Positions 15,232 to 20,730 of a stretch of 29,949 nucleotides of DNA are shown in pieces. Location of the stretch: assembly GCA_963578705.1 (NCBI GenBank), contig CAUZDT010000007.1, positions 1 through 29,949 of the forward strand. The letters run 5' to 3'. The notes under the pieces were generated by a model that made no database searches, was not told the origin of the DNA, and saw nothing but the letters and a program-made list of their open reading frames with translations. The stretch comes from UBA8886 sp963578705 (lineage in GTDB: Archaea; Thermoplasmatota; Poseidoniia; MGIII; CG-Epi1). The position numbers were made by a program, and so were the translations under genes. Every line of letters starts with the position of its first letter. Positions within the stretch are counted from its first letter, which is position 1.

Positions 15232-15731
15232 CAGTCGCGCGACGGCAGCGACTCGCCCGCCTGCCAGCGCGCCATCACCCACAGCAAATCCGAAAGGCGA
15301 TTCAGGTACGCCAGTGCGTCGCCCCCGACGCCAGCCGCCAGCGCGCGGCGCTCGGCGCGCCGCGCGACGGTACGCGCATGGTCGAGCAACGCCGCCACCC
15401 GGTTCTCGCCAGGGACGACGAACTCCTGCGGCATCTCGAAGCGGACGCTGAGCGAGTCAATCTGCGCCTCAAGCTGCGTGACCATTTCGGGCGTGACGCC
15501 GTCGCCGCGCGCGGCGCCCGCCAGCTCGCCCATCACCCGCCACAGGTCGCGCTCGAGCTGCTCGACCAGCTCCGCCAGTTCGCCCCCAGCTTCGGCGCGC
15601 ACCAGCCCCAGCACCGCCTGTGCCTCGTCCACGGCACCGTACGCCTCCGGCAGCGGCGAATCCTTGCTGACACGTGCGCCGCTTCCGAGGGCGGTCGAGC
15701 CGTCGTCGCCGCGGCGAGTATATATTTTCAC
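15231..15731 (-). CDS. ATP:cob(I)alamin adenosyltransferase, PduO type
   Basis: Transfers the adenosyl group of ATP to cob(I)alamin to make coenzyme B12; a 166-residue soluble trimer-forming helical bundle. The ATP-binding N-terminus YTRRGDDGSTAL is intact, followed by GSGARVSKD. The C-terminal motifs RTVARRAERR and YLNRLSDLLWVMAR match the PduO/MMAB family. The start is GTG at 15731, with a TATA-like TTAATTAG centred 25 bp upstream (15751-15760) in the gap after the preceding gene, so it probably has its own leaderless promoter. The downstream unknown gene overlaps its stop. Confidence 0.94.
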   Translation of the reverse strand: MKIYTRRGDDGSTALGSGARVSKDSPLPEAYGAVDEAQAVLGLVRAEAGGELAELVEQLERDLWRVMGELAGAARGDGVTPEMVTQLEAQIDSLSVRFEMPQEFVVPGENRVAALLDHARTVARRAERRALAAGVGGDALAYLNRLSDLLWVMARWQAGESLPSRD

Positions 15732-15750
15732 GCGTGCGCAGCGGCTGGCG

Positions 15751-15760
15751 CTAATTAATC
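15751..15760 (-). promoter_or_regulatory. TATA box of the cobalamin adenosyltransferase gene
   Basis: GATTAATTAG on the minus strand, centred 25 bp from the GTG start at 15731. Confidence 0.55.
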
Positions 15761-15761
15761 T

Positions 15762-16163
15762 TCACACGGCAACCTTGAGGAGCAGTACCCGACGCACGCC
15801 ACGATGCTCGGAGACCGCCAGGAAACATTTGCGTTCGGCGTCCACGAGGTGCCGCGCCCACGCCTCGGCCTCGTCGGGTGAGGATTCGCCGGGCTTCTCG
15901 TCGGTCCCCTTCGCGAGTCCCGCCAGCCGCTCCAGCAGCGGCAGCGGTATGCGCGCGTGGCCGCCGACCGCGCCGACGTGCTCAGGCCATTCACGAGCGA
16001 CCAGCGCCGCGAAGCGCTTCAACGGCGCGGCCACCTCGTCGAGGCCGGCGGTCCCGCACTCGCCGAGCACCTGCAAGTCAACTCCCCGGGAAGCGCGCGC
16101 AGCCGCCTTGGGGGCGAAGCCCCAGTAGGCGAGCGCGGCCTTGCGGGCGGTCGCGGCACTCAT
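15762..16163 (-). CDS. hypothetical protein
   Basis: A 133-residue soluble protein with no family I recognise. It is helical and Ala/Arg-rich at the N-terminus (ATARKAALAYWGF), contains the central segment HARIPLPLLERLAGLAKG, and ends in a hydrophobic strand (VRRVLLLKVAV). The frame stays open to 16292, but the ATG at 16163 is preferred because a TATA element lies 25 bp upstream, shared with the divergent thioesterase gene. It lies just upstream of the adenosyltransferase gene in the same direction. Confidence 0.7.
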   Translation of the reverse strand: MSAATARKAALAYWGFAPKAAARASRGVDLQVLGECGTAGLDEVAAPLKRFAALVAREWPEHVGAVGGHARIPLPLLERLAGLAKGTDEKPGESSPDEAEAWARHLVDAERKCFLAVSEHRGVRRVLLLKVAV

Positions 16164-16185
16164 GCTGCGGCCATGCCGGCGCGGC

Positions 16186-16191
16186 TTAATA
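16186..16191. promoter_or_regulatory. single TATA element centred between two divergent starts
   Basis: TTAATA (TATTAA on the other strand) sits 25 bp from the minus-strand ATG at 16163 and 25 bp from the plus-strand ATG at 16213. No other AT-rich element lies in this GC-rich 49-bp gap, so it may serve both genes. Confidence 0.5.
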
Positions 16192-16212
16192 CGGTTCGGC
16201 GGGTGACCCCGC

Positions 16213-16635
16213 ATGGCGTCTGGCAGCTGGCCGGTCAGCGTGGAATTCCCGGTCCACTGGGGCGACATGGACTCGTTCGGGCACGTCAACAACGCAGTCT
16301 ACCTGCGCTGGTTCGAGTCGGCGCGCATCGCCTACTTCCGGGAAATCCGGCAGGAATTCGTGACCCCAAATGGCGTCGGCCCGATTCTGGCGCGCATGGA
16401 AATCGACTATCGCCTGCCGGTCAAGTTTCCCGACACGGTCCGCTGCGAAGCGACCGTCACCAGCTTGGGGAACTCGTCATACCGCATGGCGTACCGCCTC
16501 CACTCGAAAGCGCACGGCGGCCTCGCGGCGGAGGGCGACTCGGTAGTGGTGATGGTGAATTATGCGACCAGCCGCAGCGTCCCGCTCAGCGACGAACTGC
16601 GCAGCGCTATCCAGGACCTCGAAAGCAAAAGCTGA
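16213..16635 (+). CDS. acyl-CoA thioesterase, 4HBT hot-dog family (YbgC/FadM-like)
   Basis: Cytoplasmic hot-dog-fold thioesterase of 140 residues that hydrolyses acyl-CoA-type thioesters. The family signature HWGDMDSFGHVNNAVYLRWF is at residues 15-34, with the catalytic Asp in DMD and the conserved HVNN. The remaining strands (LARMEIDYRLPVKFPD, VVVMVNY) fit the fold. The substrate cannot be deduced. The TGA is followed within 20 bases by a TTTT run, a plausible terminator. It does not share an operon with the UbiA gene, which lies 480 bases further on. Confidence 0.93.
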   Translation: MASGSWPVSVEFPVHWGDMDSFGHVNNAVYLRWFESARIAYFREIRQEFVTPNGVGPILARMEIDYRLPVKFPDTVRCEATVTSLGNSSYRMAYRLHSKAHGGLAAEGDSVVVMVNYATSRSVPLSDELRSAIQDLESKS

Positions 16636-16655
16636 GTCAGTTACAGTTTTATGGG

Positions 16656-16672
16656 GCCGGTGCAACACCGGC
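16656..16672. terminator. strong 7-bp hairpin at the end of the thioesterase/structured-RNA interval
   Basis: A perfect inverted repeat, GCCGGTG-CAA-CACCGGC. On the plus strand it follows the thioesterase stop and a TTTT run; on the minus strand it lies at the 3' edge of the candidate structured RNA. It could end or protect transcripts from either side. Confidence 0.45.
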
Positions 16673-16984
16673 TTTGTCCAGAAGGGTGGGTCCCGAACGG
16701 CCAGTCCCCCTTGCGGGGTTCTGGCTCCCGGGGCCCGGGTTCGGGCGCCGGGTTTCCCCTTGCGGGGCTCCCCGGTCCCTGTTGCCTTCCGGTCCCTCCG
16801 TCCCCTGCTTCGGGTCTTGGCCTTGCGGCCTCCACCCTCGGCTTCTTCCGGAGTTTCCGGTCGGCGTCCGGCCAGTTCCCCCAGCTTCCGCCCCGGTCCT
16901 CCGCCTTGCGACTTCGGTCCTTGGCTTCCGCCGGTTTCCCGGTCGGTCCCTCGCCTTGCGGGTTACCTCATCCCTTCGGACAAG
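16673..16984 (-). ncRNA. candidate structured non-coding RNA (unidentified)
   Basis: This fills most of a 480-bp gene-free stretch (16636-17116). Its ends pair: plus-strand TTGTCC-a-GAAGGG at 16674-16686 is the reverse complement of CCCTTCGGACAA at 16972-16983, a 12-bp helix with one bulge enclosing about 285 nt. Read on the minus strand, the interior holds hairpins with stable loops: CCCC-GCAA-GGGG twice (16707-16718, 16756-16767), GGCC-GCAA-GGCC (16819-16830), CCGG-GAAA-CCGG (16931-16942) and CCGGA-AAC-TCCGG (16848-16860). A TATA-like CTATAAC lies about 25 bp before the 5' helix strand. I found no RNase P core (GAGGAAAGUC) and no convincing SRP helix 8. The strong purine bias of the minus strand and a recurring CGCAAGG word leave a degenerate GC-rich repeat as an alternative. 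The direction is inferred from the GNRA loops and the TATA. Confidence 0.45.
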
Positions 16985-17004
16985 AATATCCCAGCGCGGG
17001 AACT

Positions 17005-17012
17005 TGTTATAG
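17005..17012 (-). promoter_or_regulatory. TATA-like element for the candidate RNA
   Basis: Minus-strand CTATAACA, centred about 25 bp upstream of the base where the terminal helix of the candidate RNA begins (near 16984). Confidence 0.4.
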
Positions 17013-17105
17013 GCGAGGGGCCTATTTACTGCCATTCGCAAACACGTAAATATGATGAGCGCAGCGACGCCTCCGCGACCATTTTCTGGCGCCGTCGGCT
17101 GGGCC

Positions 17106-17111
17106 GAGGAG
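17106..17111 (+). promoter_or_regulatory. Shine-Dalgarno of the UbiA gene
   Basis: GAGGAG, five bases before the ATG at 17117. It fixes the start and shows that this mRNA has a leader; the AT-rich TAAATATG at 17046-17053 is the best candidate promoter. Confidence 0.6.
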
Positions 17112-17116
17112 TGCAA

Positions 17117-17959
17117 ATGAACCCCTACCTGGAAATCACGCGCCCCGCCAACTGCGTGCTGACCGCGGTCGCCGTGGCGGTCGGCGCGTTCGTCGCCGTC
17201 GGCCCGGAGCTGGCAGGACTGGCGGTGCAGCTGGCGCTTGGATGCGGCGCGGCGATGGCGTGCGTCGCCGGCGGTAACGCGCTCAACGACTGGTTCGACC
17301 GCGACTCCGACCGCGCCAACCACCCGCAGCGGCCGCTCCCCTCCGGACGGCTGCAGCCGGCGGCGGCGCGGCGCTGGGCGCTGGTGCTGCTGATGGCCGG
17401 GCTCGGGGCGCTGGCGGCCGGCTGGCTGGTCGACCTGCTCGGAGCGCTGCCGCTGGCGATTGCCGGCGGCGGCTGCCTGCTCCTCGGCGGCTACGAAACC
17501 AGCCTCAAGGCAACCGGGCTGCCCGGCAACGCACTGATTGGATTGCTCTCGGGCGCCGTGTTCCTCTACGGCGGCGCGCTCACCGGCGACCCCGGCCCTG
17601 CACTGTGGCTCTTCACGCTGGCGGCGGTCGCCTCGGTCGCGCGAGAAATAGTCAAGGACGTCCAGGACCTGGCGGGCGACGCCGACCGACGCACGCTGCC
17701 GGCCACCGTCGGGACCGGGCGCGCGCTGGCGCTGGCGGCAGTCGCGCTGCTGGCGGCCGTGGCCCTGAGTTTCTACGCGGCCGCGGGCTTCGACGGCGAC
17801 GCGCGCAGCGGCTACCTCGCATTGGTTGCGACGGCCGACGCGGTGATGCTCTACGGCCTCTGGCAGGCGTGGCGGGGCGACGCGCGCGCCGGGCAGAAGC
17901 TGCTGAAACAGGGGATGTGGGTCGCGATGGCGGCGTTCATCGTCGGGGCAGGGCTATAG
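17117..17959 (+). CDS. UbiA prenyltransferase, probable digeranylgeranylglyceryl phosphate synthase
   Basis: Integral membrane prenyltransferase of 280 residues. In Archaea this branch attaches the second geranylgeranyl chain to geranylgeranylglyceryl phosphate, making the core ether lipid. The first Mg/diphosphate motif NALNDWFDRDSDRANHPQRP is at residues 54-73 and the second, REIVKDVQDLAGD, lies about 130 residues later. Between them are seven to nine hydrophobic helices. The opening MNPYLEITRPANCVLTAVAV is typical of archaeal DGGGP synthases; a chlorophyll- or quinone-type UbiA is less likely. The frame is open upstream to 16562 through the GC-rich non-coding stretch, but the Shine-Dalgarno and the family N-terminus fix the ATG at 17117. 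A TTTT run follows the stop. Confidence 0.9.
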   Translation: MNPYLEITRPANCVLTAVAVAVGAFVAVGPELAGLAVQLALGCGAAMACVAGGNALNDWFDRDSDRANHPQRPLPSGRLQPAAARRWALVLLMAGLGALAAGWLVDLLGALPLAIAGGGCLLLGGYETSLKATGLPGNALIGLLSGAVFLYGGALTGDPGPALWLFTLAAVASVAREIVKDVQDLAGDADRRTLPATVGTGRALALAAVALLAAVALSFYAAAGFDGDARSGYLALVATADAVMLYGLWQAWRGDARAGQKLLKQGMWVAMAAFIVGAGL

Positions 17960-17962
17960 TTT

Positions 17963-17980
17963 TATAATTGCGCAATTATA
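17963..17980. promoter_or_regulatory. 18-bp perfect palindrome, probable ArsR-family operator overlapping the TATA box
   Basis: TATAATTGCGCAATTATA is its own reverse complement over all 18 bases. It ends seven bases before the ATG of the ArsR-family gene and contains that gene's TATA-like TTTATAAT (17961-17968, about 24 bp from the ATG). A dimeric winged-helix repressor bound here would block TBP, so autoregulation is likely (inference). Confidence 0.75.
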
Positions 17981-17987
17981 CAACTAT

Positions 17988-18302
17988 ATGACCAGGCAGG
18001 CGAAGTTCTTCAAAGCTTTGGGCGACGCGCGCCGGCTGCGCATCGCCGGCGCGCTGCTAGAGGGCGAACTCGACGCGGGGCAGCTGGCGACCGTCGCGGG
18101 GCGCGATTCCTCGACGGTGTCGCGCCACTTGCGGGTACTGGTCGAGGCCGGCATCCTGCGGCGGCGGCGCGACGGCCGGCGCATCATCTACGCCATCGCC
18201 TCGCCCGAGATGGCGGGCCGGCTGCGGCGCGTCGGGGTCGCGCCGCCGGTCGCGGCGCCGGAACTGGAAGGGCACATCCGCGACTTCCTCGCAAGCCAAT
18301 AA
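17988..18302 (+). CDS. ArsR-family winged-helix transcriptional regulator
   Basis: A 104-residue DNA-binding repressor-type protein. The N-terminal helix carries FKALGDARRLRIAGALLEGE; the recognition helix and wing follow as DSSTVSRHLRVLVEAGILRRRRDGRRIIYAI (about 41-71), the classic ArsR HTH. It contains no cysteine, so the usual metal site (CxC/ELCVCDL) is absent and only two histidines are present. It may sense something other than soft metals, or be constitutive. It heads a plus-strand series with the VOC protein and cation exporter (gaps of 22 and 45 bp) and is probably autoregulated through the palindrome at 17963-17980. Confidence 0.92.
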   Translation: MTRQAKFFKALGDARRLRIAGALLEGELDAGQLATVAGRDSSTVSRHLRVLVEAGILRRRRDGRRIIYAIASPEMAGRLRRVGVAPPVAAPELEGHIRDFLASQ

Positions 18303-18324
18303 TAGCGCGCAGCGCTGCCACCCC

Positions 18325-18741
18325 ATGGCGTTGCAGCCGTTCCACGTCGCGTTCCCGGTCGATGACCTCGCGGCGGCGCGCGAGTTCTACTGCGGGCTGC
18401 TCGGCTGCCGCGAAGGGCGCTCGTCGGAACGCTGGAGTGATTTCGACCTCTACGGTCACCAGGTCGTGGCGCACCTCGTCGAAAAAATCGATGGGGCGCC
18501 GACCAACCCGGTCGATGGCGACGAGGTACCGGCGCGCCATTTCGGAGTCATCCTCGAAATGGCGCAGTGGCAGGCGCTGGCGGAACGGCTCGAGGCGGCC
18601 GGGGTCGAATTCCTAGTTGCGCCGCGCGTCCGCTTTCGCGGCGAGCCGGGCGAGCAGGCGACGATGTTCTTCCGCGACCCGGCTGGCAACGCGCTGGAGT
18701 TCAAGGCGTTCGCCAGCGACGGCATGATTTTCAGTCGCTGA
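18325..18741 (+). CDS. glyoxalase/VOC-superfamily protein
   Basis: A 138-residue protein with two beta-alpha-beta-beta-beta units of the vicinal oxygen chelate fold. Candidate metal ligands are H7 in PFHVAF, a His in ARHFGVIL (about residue 73) and the Glu in GNALEFK (about 129), the usual H-H-E pattern. FRDPAGNALEFK near the C-terminus is a family hallmark. Relatives include glyoxalase I, dioxygenases and resistance proteins, so the reaction is not predictable. An AATAAT at 18297-18303, about 24 bp before the ATG, could be a separate leaderless promoter, though co-transcription with the ArsR gene is also possible. Confidence 0.88.
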   Translation: MALQPFHVAFPVDDLAAAREFYCGLLGCREGRSSERWSDFDLYGHQVVAHLVEKIDGAPTNPVDGDEVPARHFGVILEMAQWQALAERLEAAGVEFLVAPRVRFRGEPGEQATMFFRDPAGNALEFKAFASDGMIFSR

Positions 18742-18756
18742 ACGCGCGGCGCCACC

Positions 18757-18765
18757 GTTATAGCC
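18757..18765 (+). promoter_or_regulatory. TATA-like element of the cation exporter gene
   Basis: CGTTATAGC, centred 26 bp before the ATG at 18787. Confidence 0.45.
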
Positions 18766-18786
18766 GGCGCGGACTGCCGCCACGCG

Positions 18787-19578
18787 ATGCACGGCGACCC
18801 GCAGTCCATGGCCGGGGATGGCGAGCGACGCACTCAGGTCGTCGTCGCGATTACGCTGGTGATGATGGTGGTCGAAATCGCCACCGGCTGGCTCACCTCA
18901 TCGGTGGCGCTGCTCGCCGACGGCTGGCACATGGGTACCCACGCGGCGGCGCTGGGAATTACGCTCTACGCCTACCACTTCACCCGCACCCACCCCGACA
19001 TCGAGGAGGGCAGCCCGCAGGCGAGCCGAGCCAGCGCGCTGGGGGGCTTCGCGAGCGCGATTGTGCTCGGCATCATCGCACTCTACATCGGCTACGAGGC
19101 ACTCCGCCACTTCGTCGAACGGCCCGAAATCAGCTACGGGCAGGCGCTGCCGGTCGCCGTCATCGGGCTGTTCGTCAACGGCTGGTGCGCCTGGATCCTG
19201 GGGCAGGGCCACAAAGGCGGCGGGCATTCGCACAGCCACTCGCACGACCACGCACCGCGCGATTTCGGCCCGTGGAACCGGCTGGCGCAGTCCTACGCCG
19301 AGGACTTCGAGTTCGTCCTCTCGCGCCTCGAGCGGCTCTTCGCCAGCTCGAAGGATATCGAGGACCTGAACCTGCGGGGCGCCTACCTGCACGTGCTGGC
19401 CGACGCGCTCATCTCGGTCTTCGTCATCCTGGCGCTGCTGCTGGGGATGGCGTTCGGCGGCGGCTTCGCCTACCTTGACCCGCTGGTCGGCATCGTCGGC
19501 GGCGTCGTCATCGCGCGCTGGGCGCTGGGGCTGGTCAGCGACTCGAGCCGGGAATTGCTGGGGCTGGAGCAAGCTTAA
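18787..19578 (+). CDS. cation diffusion facilitator, DmeF/CzcD-like divalent metal exporter
   Basis: Membrane antiporter that exports divalent metals (Zn, Co, Ni and similar) in exchange for protons; 263 residues. Six hydrophobic segments are visible, starting at about 17, 36, 78, 118, 200 and 232. The metal-site residues occur in helix 2 (LLADGWHMGTH) and helix 5 (HVLADALIS). The cytoplasmic loop between helices 4 and 5 has the histidine cluster GHSHSHSHDH, followed by an unusual charged insert of about 40 residues (DFGPWNRLAQSYAEDFEF...). The C-terminal cytoplasmic domain found in many CDF proteins is absent, as in DmeF. It follows the ArsR and VOC genes and precedes a Cys-rich peptide gene, which suggests a metal-homeostasis locus. 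A second ATG at 18808 is possible; the TATA supports 18787. Confidence 0.92.
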   Translation: MHGDPQSMAGDGERRTQVVVAITLVMMVVEIATGWLTSSVALLADGWHMGTHAAALGITLYAYHFTRTHPDIEEGSPQASRASALGGFASAIVLGIIALYIGYEALRHFVERPEISYGQALPVAVIGLFVNGWCAWILGQGHKGGGHSHSHSHDHAPRDFGPWNRLAQSYAEDFEFVLSRLERLFASSKDIEDLNLRGAYLHVLADALISVFVILALLLGMAFGGGFAYLDPLVGIVGGVVIARWALGLVSDSSRELLGLEQA

Positions 19579-19581
19579 TCA
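19573..19581 (+). promoter_or_regulatory. TATA-like element of the Cys-rich peptide gene, overlapping the exporter stop
   Basis: GCTTAATCA, centred about 27 bp before the ATG at 19604; the TAA stop of the exporter (19576-19578) lies inside it. Confidence 0.4.
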
Positions 19582-19603
19582 CGCTCCCCGACGGCGGCCG
19601 CCC

Positions 19604-19699
19604 ATGCACTGCTCCGTGTGCGACTGCGATATCGAGGCGGGCGTCCGCGTCAAGTGGTGCACCGGCGAGTGCTGCTGCTCGCATTTGCCGAAGTGTTAA
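19604..19699 (+). CDS. 31-residue Cys-rich micro-protein (metallothionein- or zinc-finger-like)
   Basis: A very short ORF with eight cysteines and two histidines in 31 residues. Cys are at 3, 6, 8, 19, 23, 24, 25 and 31 and His at 2 and 27, so the pattern is CxxCxC, a ten-residue spacer, CxxxCCC, then H and C. That could hold one or two Zn ions as a compact zinc finger, or bind soft metals like a metallothionein. Support: ATG 25 bp after the exporter stop, a TATA-like element 27 bp upstream, and a stop that overlaps exactly the stop of the convergent aldolase gene, so it fills the gap. I know of no named family. It could be a chance ORF, but this cysteine density is hard to get by chance. Confidence 0.65.
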   Translation: MHCSVCDCDIEAGVRVKWCTGECCCSHLPKC

Positions 19700-20709
19700 G
19701 CTTCCATCTCCGCCGCGTAGCGGCCGTAGCGCGCGGCTCCGTCGAGCCGCGCGCGCTGCAGGAACGCCGCCTGCGCCGCAGCGCAATTGGCCGTTTCGCC
19801 GCCCCACGCCTGTAACGCCGACTGTTGCAGTGCGCGGCCGTAGGAAAACGAGAGCTCCCACGGGCCGCCGCCCGCCGCGTTCATCGCGTTCAGGTGCGCC
19901 GTCGCCTCAACCTCCGACTGGCCGCCGGAGAGGAACATGATGCCCGGGACCTCGACCGGAACGGTCGCCTTCAGGCAGCGTAGCGTTTCGCTGGCGACCT
20001 CATCGACGCCGGCCCGTGCCTTGGCGTCGCTGGCGGAGATGACCATATTGGGCTTCAGCAGGATGCCCGGCAGGTGGACGCCGCGGTCGGCGAGCGCGCC
20101 GAAAACCCGGTTGAGCGTGCACTCGCTAATTTCGTAGCAGCGGCCGATGGTGTGGGTGCCGTCCATCAGCACCTCCGGCTCGACAATCGGCACGAGGCCG
20201 GCCTCCTGCGAGATGCGCGCGTAATCCGCCAGCGCGTCGGCGTTGCCCTGCACGCTGGGGCTGGTCGGCAGCCCGTCACCGATGGTGATTACGGCGCGCC
20301 ACTTGTCGAAGCGGGCGCCGAGTTCATAGTACTCGGCGCACCGCTCGGCGAGGCCGTCGAGCCCGGCGGTCAGCTTCTCGCCCGGCGCGTCTTCCATTGG
20401 CTGCGCACCGCCGTCGACCTTGATGCCGGGGATAACGCCCTTTGCCCGGAGGATTTCGGTCATCCCGCGGCCGTCACTCGCCGCTTGCCGTAGCGTCTCA
20501 TCGAACAGGATGACGCCCGAGATGTGCTGCTCCATCCCCGGCGCGGTGAAAAGCGTCTCGCGGAACTCGCGCCGCAATCCGGGCTCATTGGGCAGCCCCA
20601 GCTGCGCCAGCCGCTTGCCCATCGTGGGGGTCGATTCGTCCGCCGCCAAGATGCCCTTGCCCGGGGCCGCCAGCGCGCGGGCGGTCGCCTCCAGTGCCTC
20701 TCGCTCCAT
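19696..20709 (-). CDS. class I fructose-1,6-bisphosphate aldolase, eukaryotic/bacterial type
   Basis: Schiff-base aldolase that joins or cleaves fructose 1,6-bisphosphate and triose phosphates; 337 residues, near the length of animal and plant class I enzymes and unlike the ~260-residue archaeal DhnA type. Visible signatures: APGKGILAADES near the N-terminus, DKWRAV (a catalytic-site lysine), GILLKPNMV with the Schiff-base lysine at residue 219, and FLSGGQSE. A GTG at 20727 is an alternative start. I chose the ATG at 20709 because a TATA-like CTTAAG (20730-20735) lies 24 bp upstream and EALEATARAL aligns with family N-termini. It lies directly downstream of the fructose bisphosphatase gene, forming a gluconeogenic pair. 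Confidence 0.93.
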   Translation of the reverse strand: MEREALEATARALAAPGKGILAADESTPTMGKRLAQLGLPNEPGLRREFRETLFTAPGMEQHISGVILFDETLRQAASDGRGMTEILRAKGVIPGIKVDGGAQPMEDAPGEKLTAGLDGLAERCAEYYELGARFDKWRAVITIGDGLPTSPSVQGNADALADYARISQEAGLVPIVEPEVLMDGTHTIGRCYEISECTLNRVFGALADRGVHLPGILLKPNMVISASDAKARAGVDEVASETLRCLKATVPVEVPGIMFLSGGQSEVEATAHLNAMNAAGGGPWELSFSYGRALQQSALQAWGGETANCAAAQAAFLQRARLDGAARYGRYAAEMEA

Positions 20710-20730
20710 GCAGCCCGAAACTGGCACAGC

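Noticed and set aside
16673..16984. RNase P RNA or SRP RNA as the identity of the structured interval
   Set aside because: The near-universal GAGGAAAGUC of RNase P is absent and the SRP helix-8 pattern GGAAGG-AGCAGC is only loosely resembled. Not excluded, but not supported.
16562..17116. Upstream in-frame extension of UbiA through the GC-rich interval
   Set aside because: The translated extension is low-complexity Pro/Arg/Ser, and the ATG at 17117 has a Shine-Dalgarno and the family N-terminus.
16649..17323. 224-codon minus-strand ORF across the same interval
   Set aside because: Runs antisense into UbiA and has Arg/Gly/Pro-rich low-complexity composition; better explained as structured RNA or repeat DNA.
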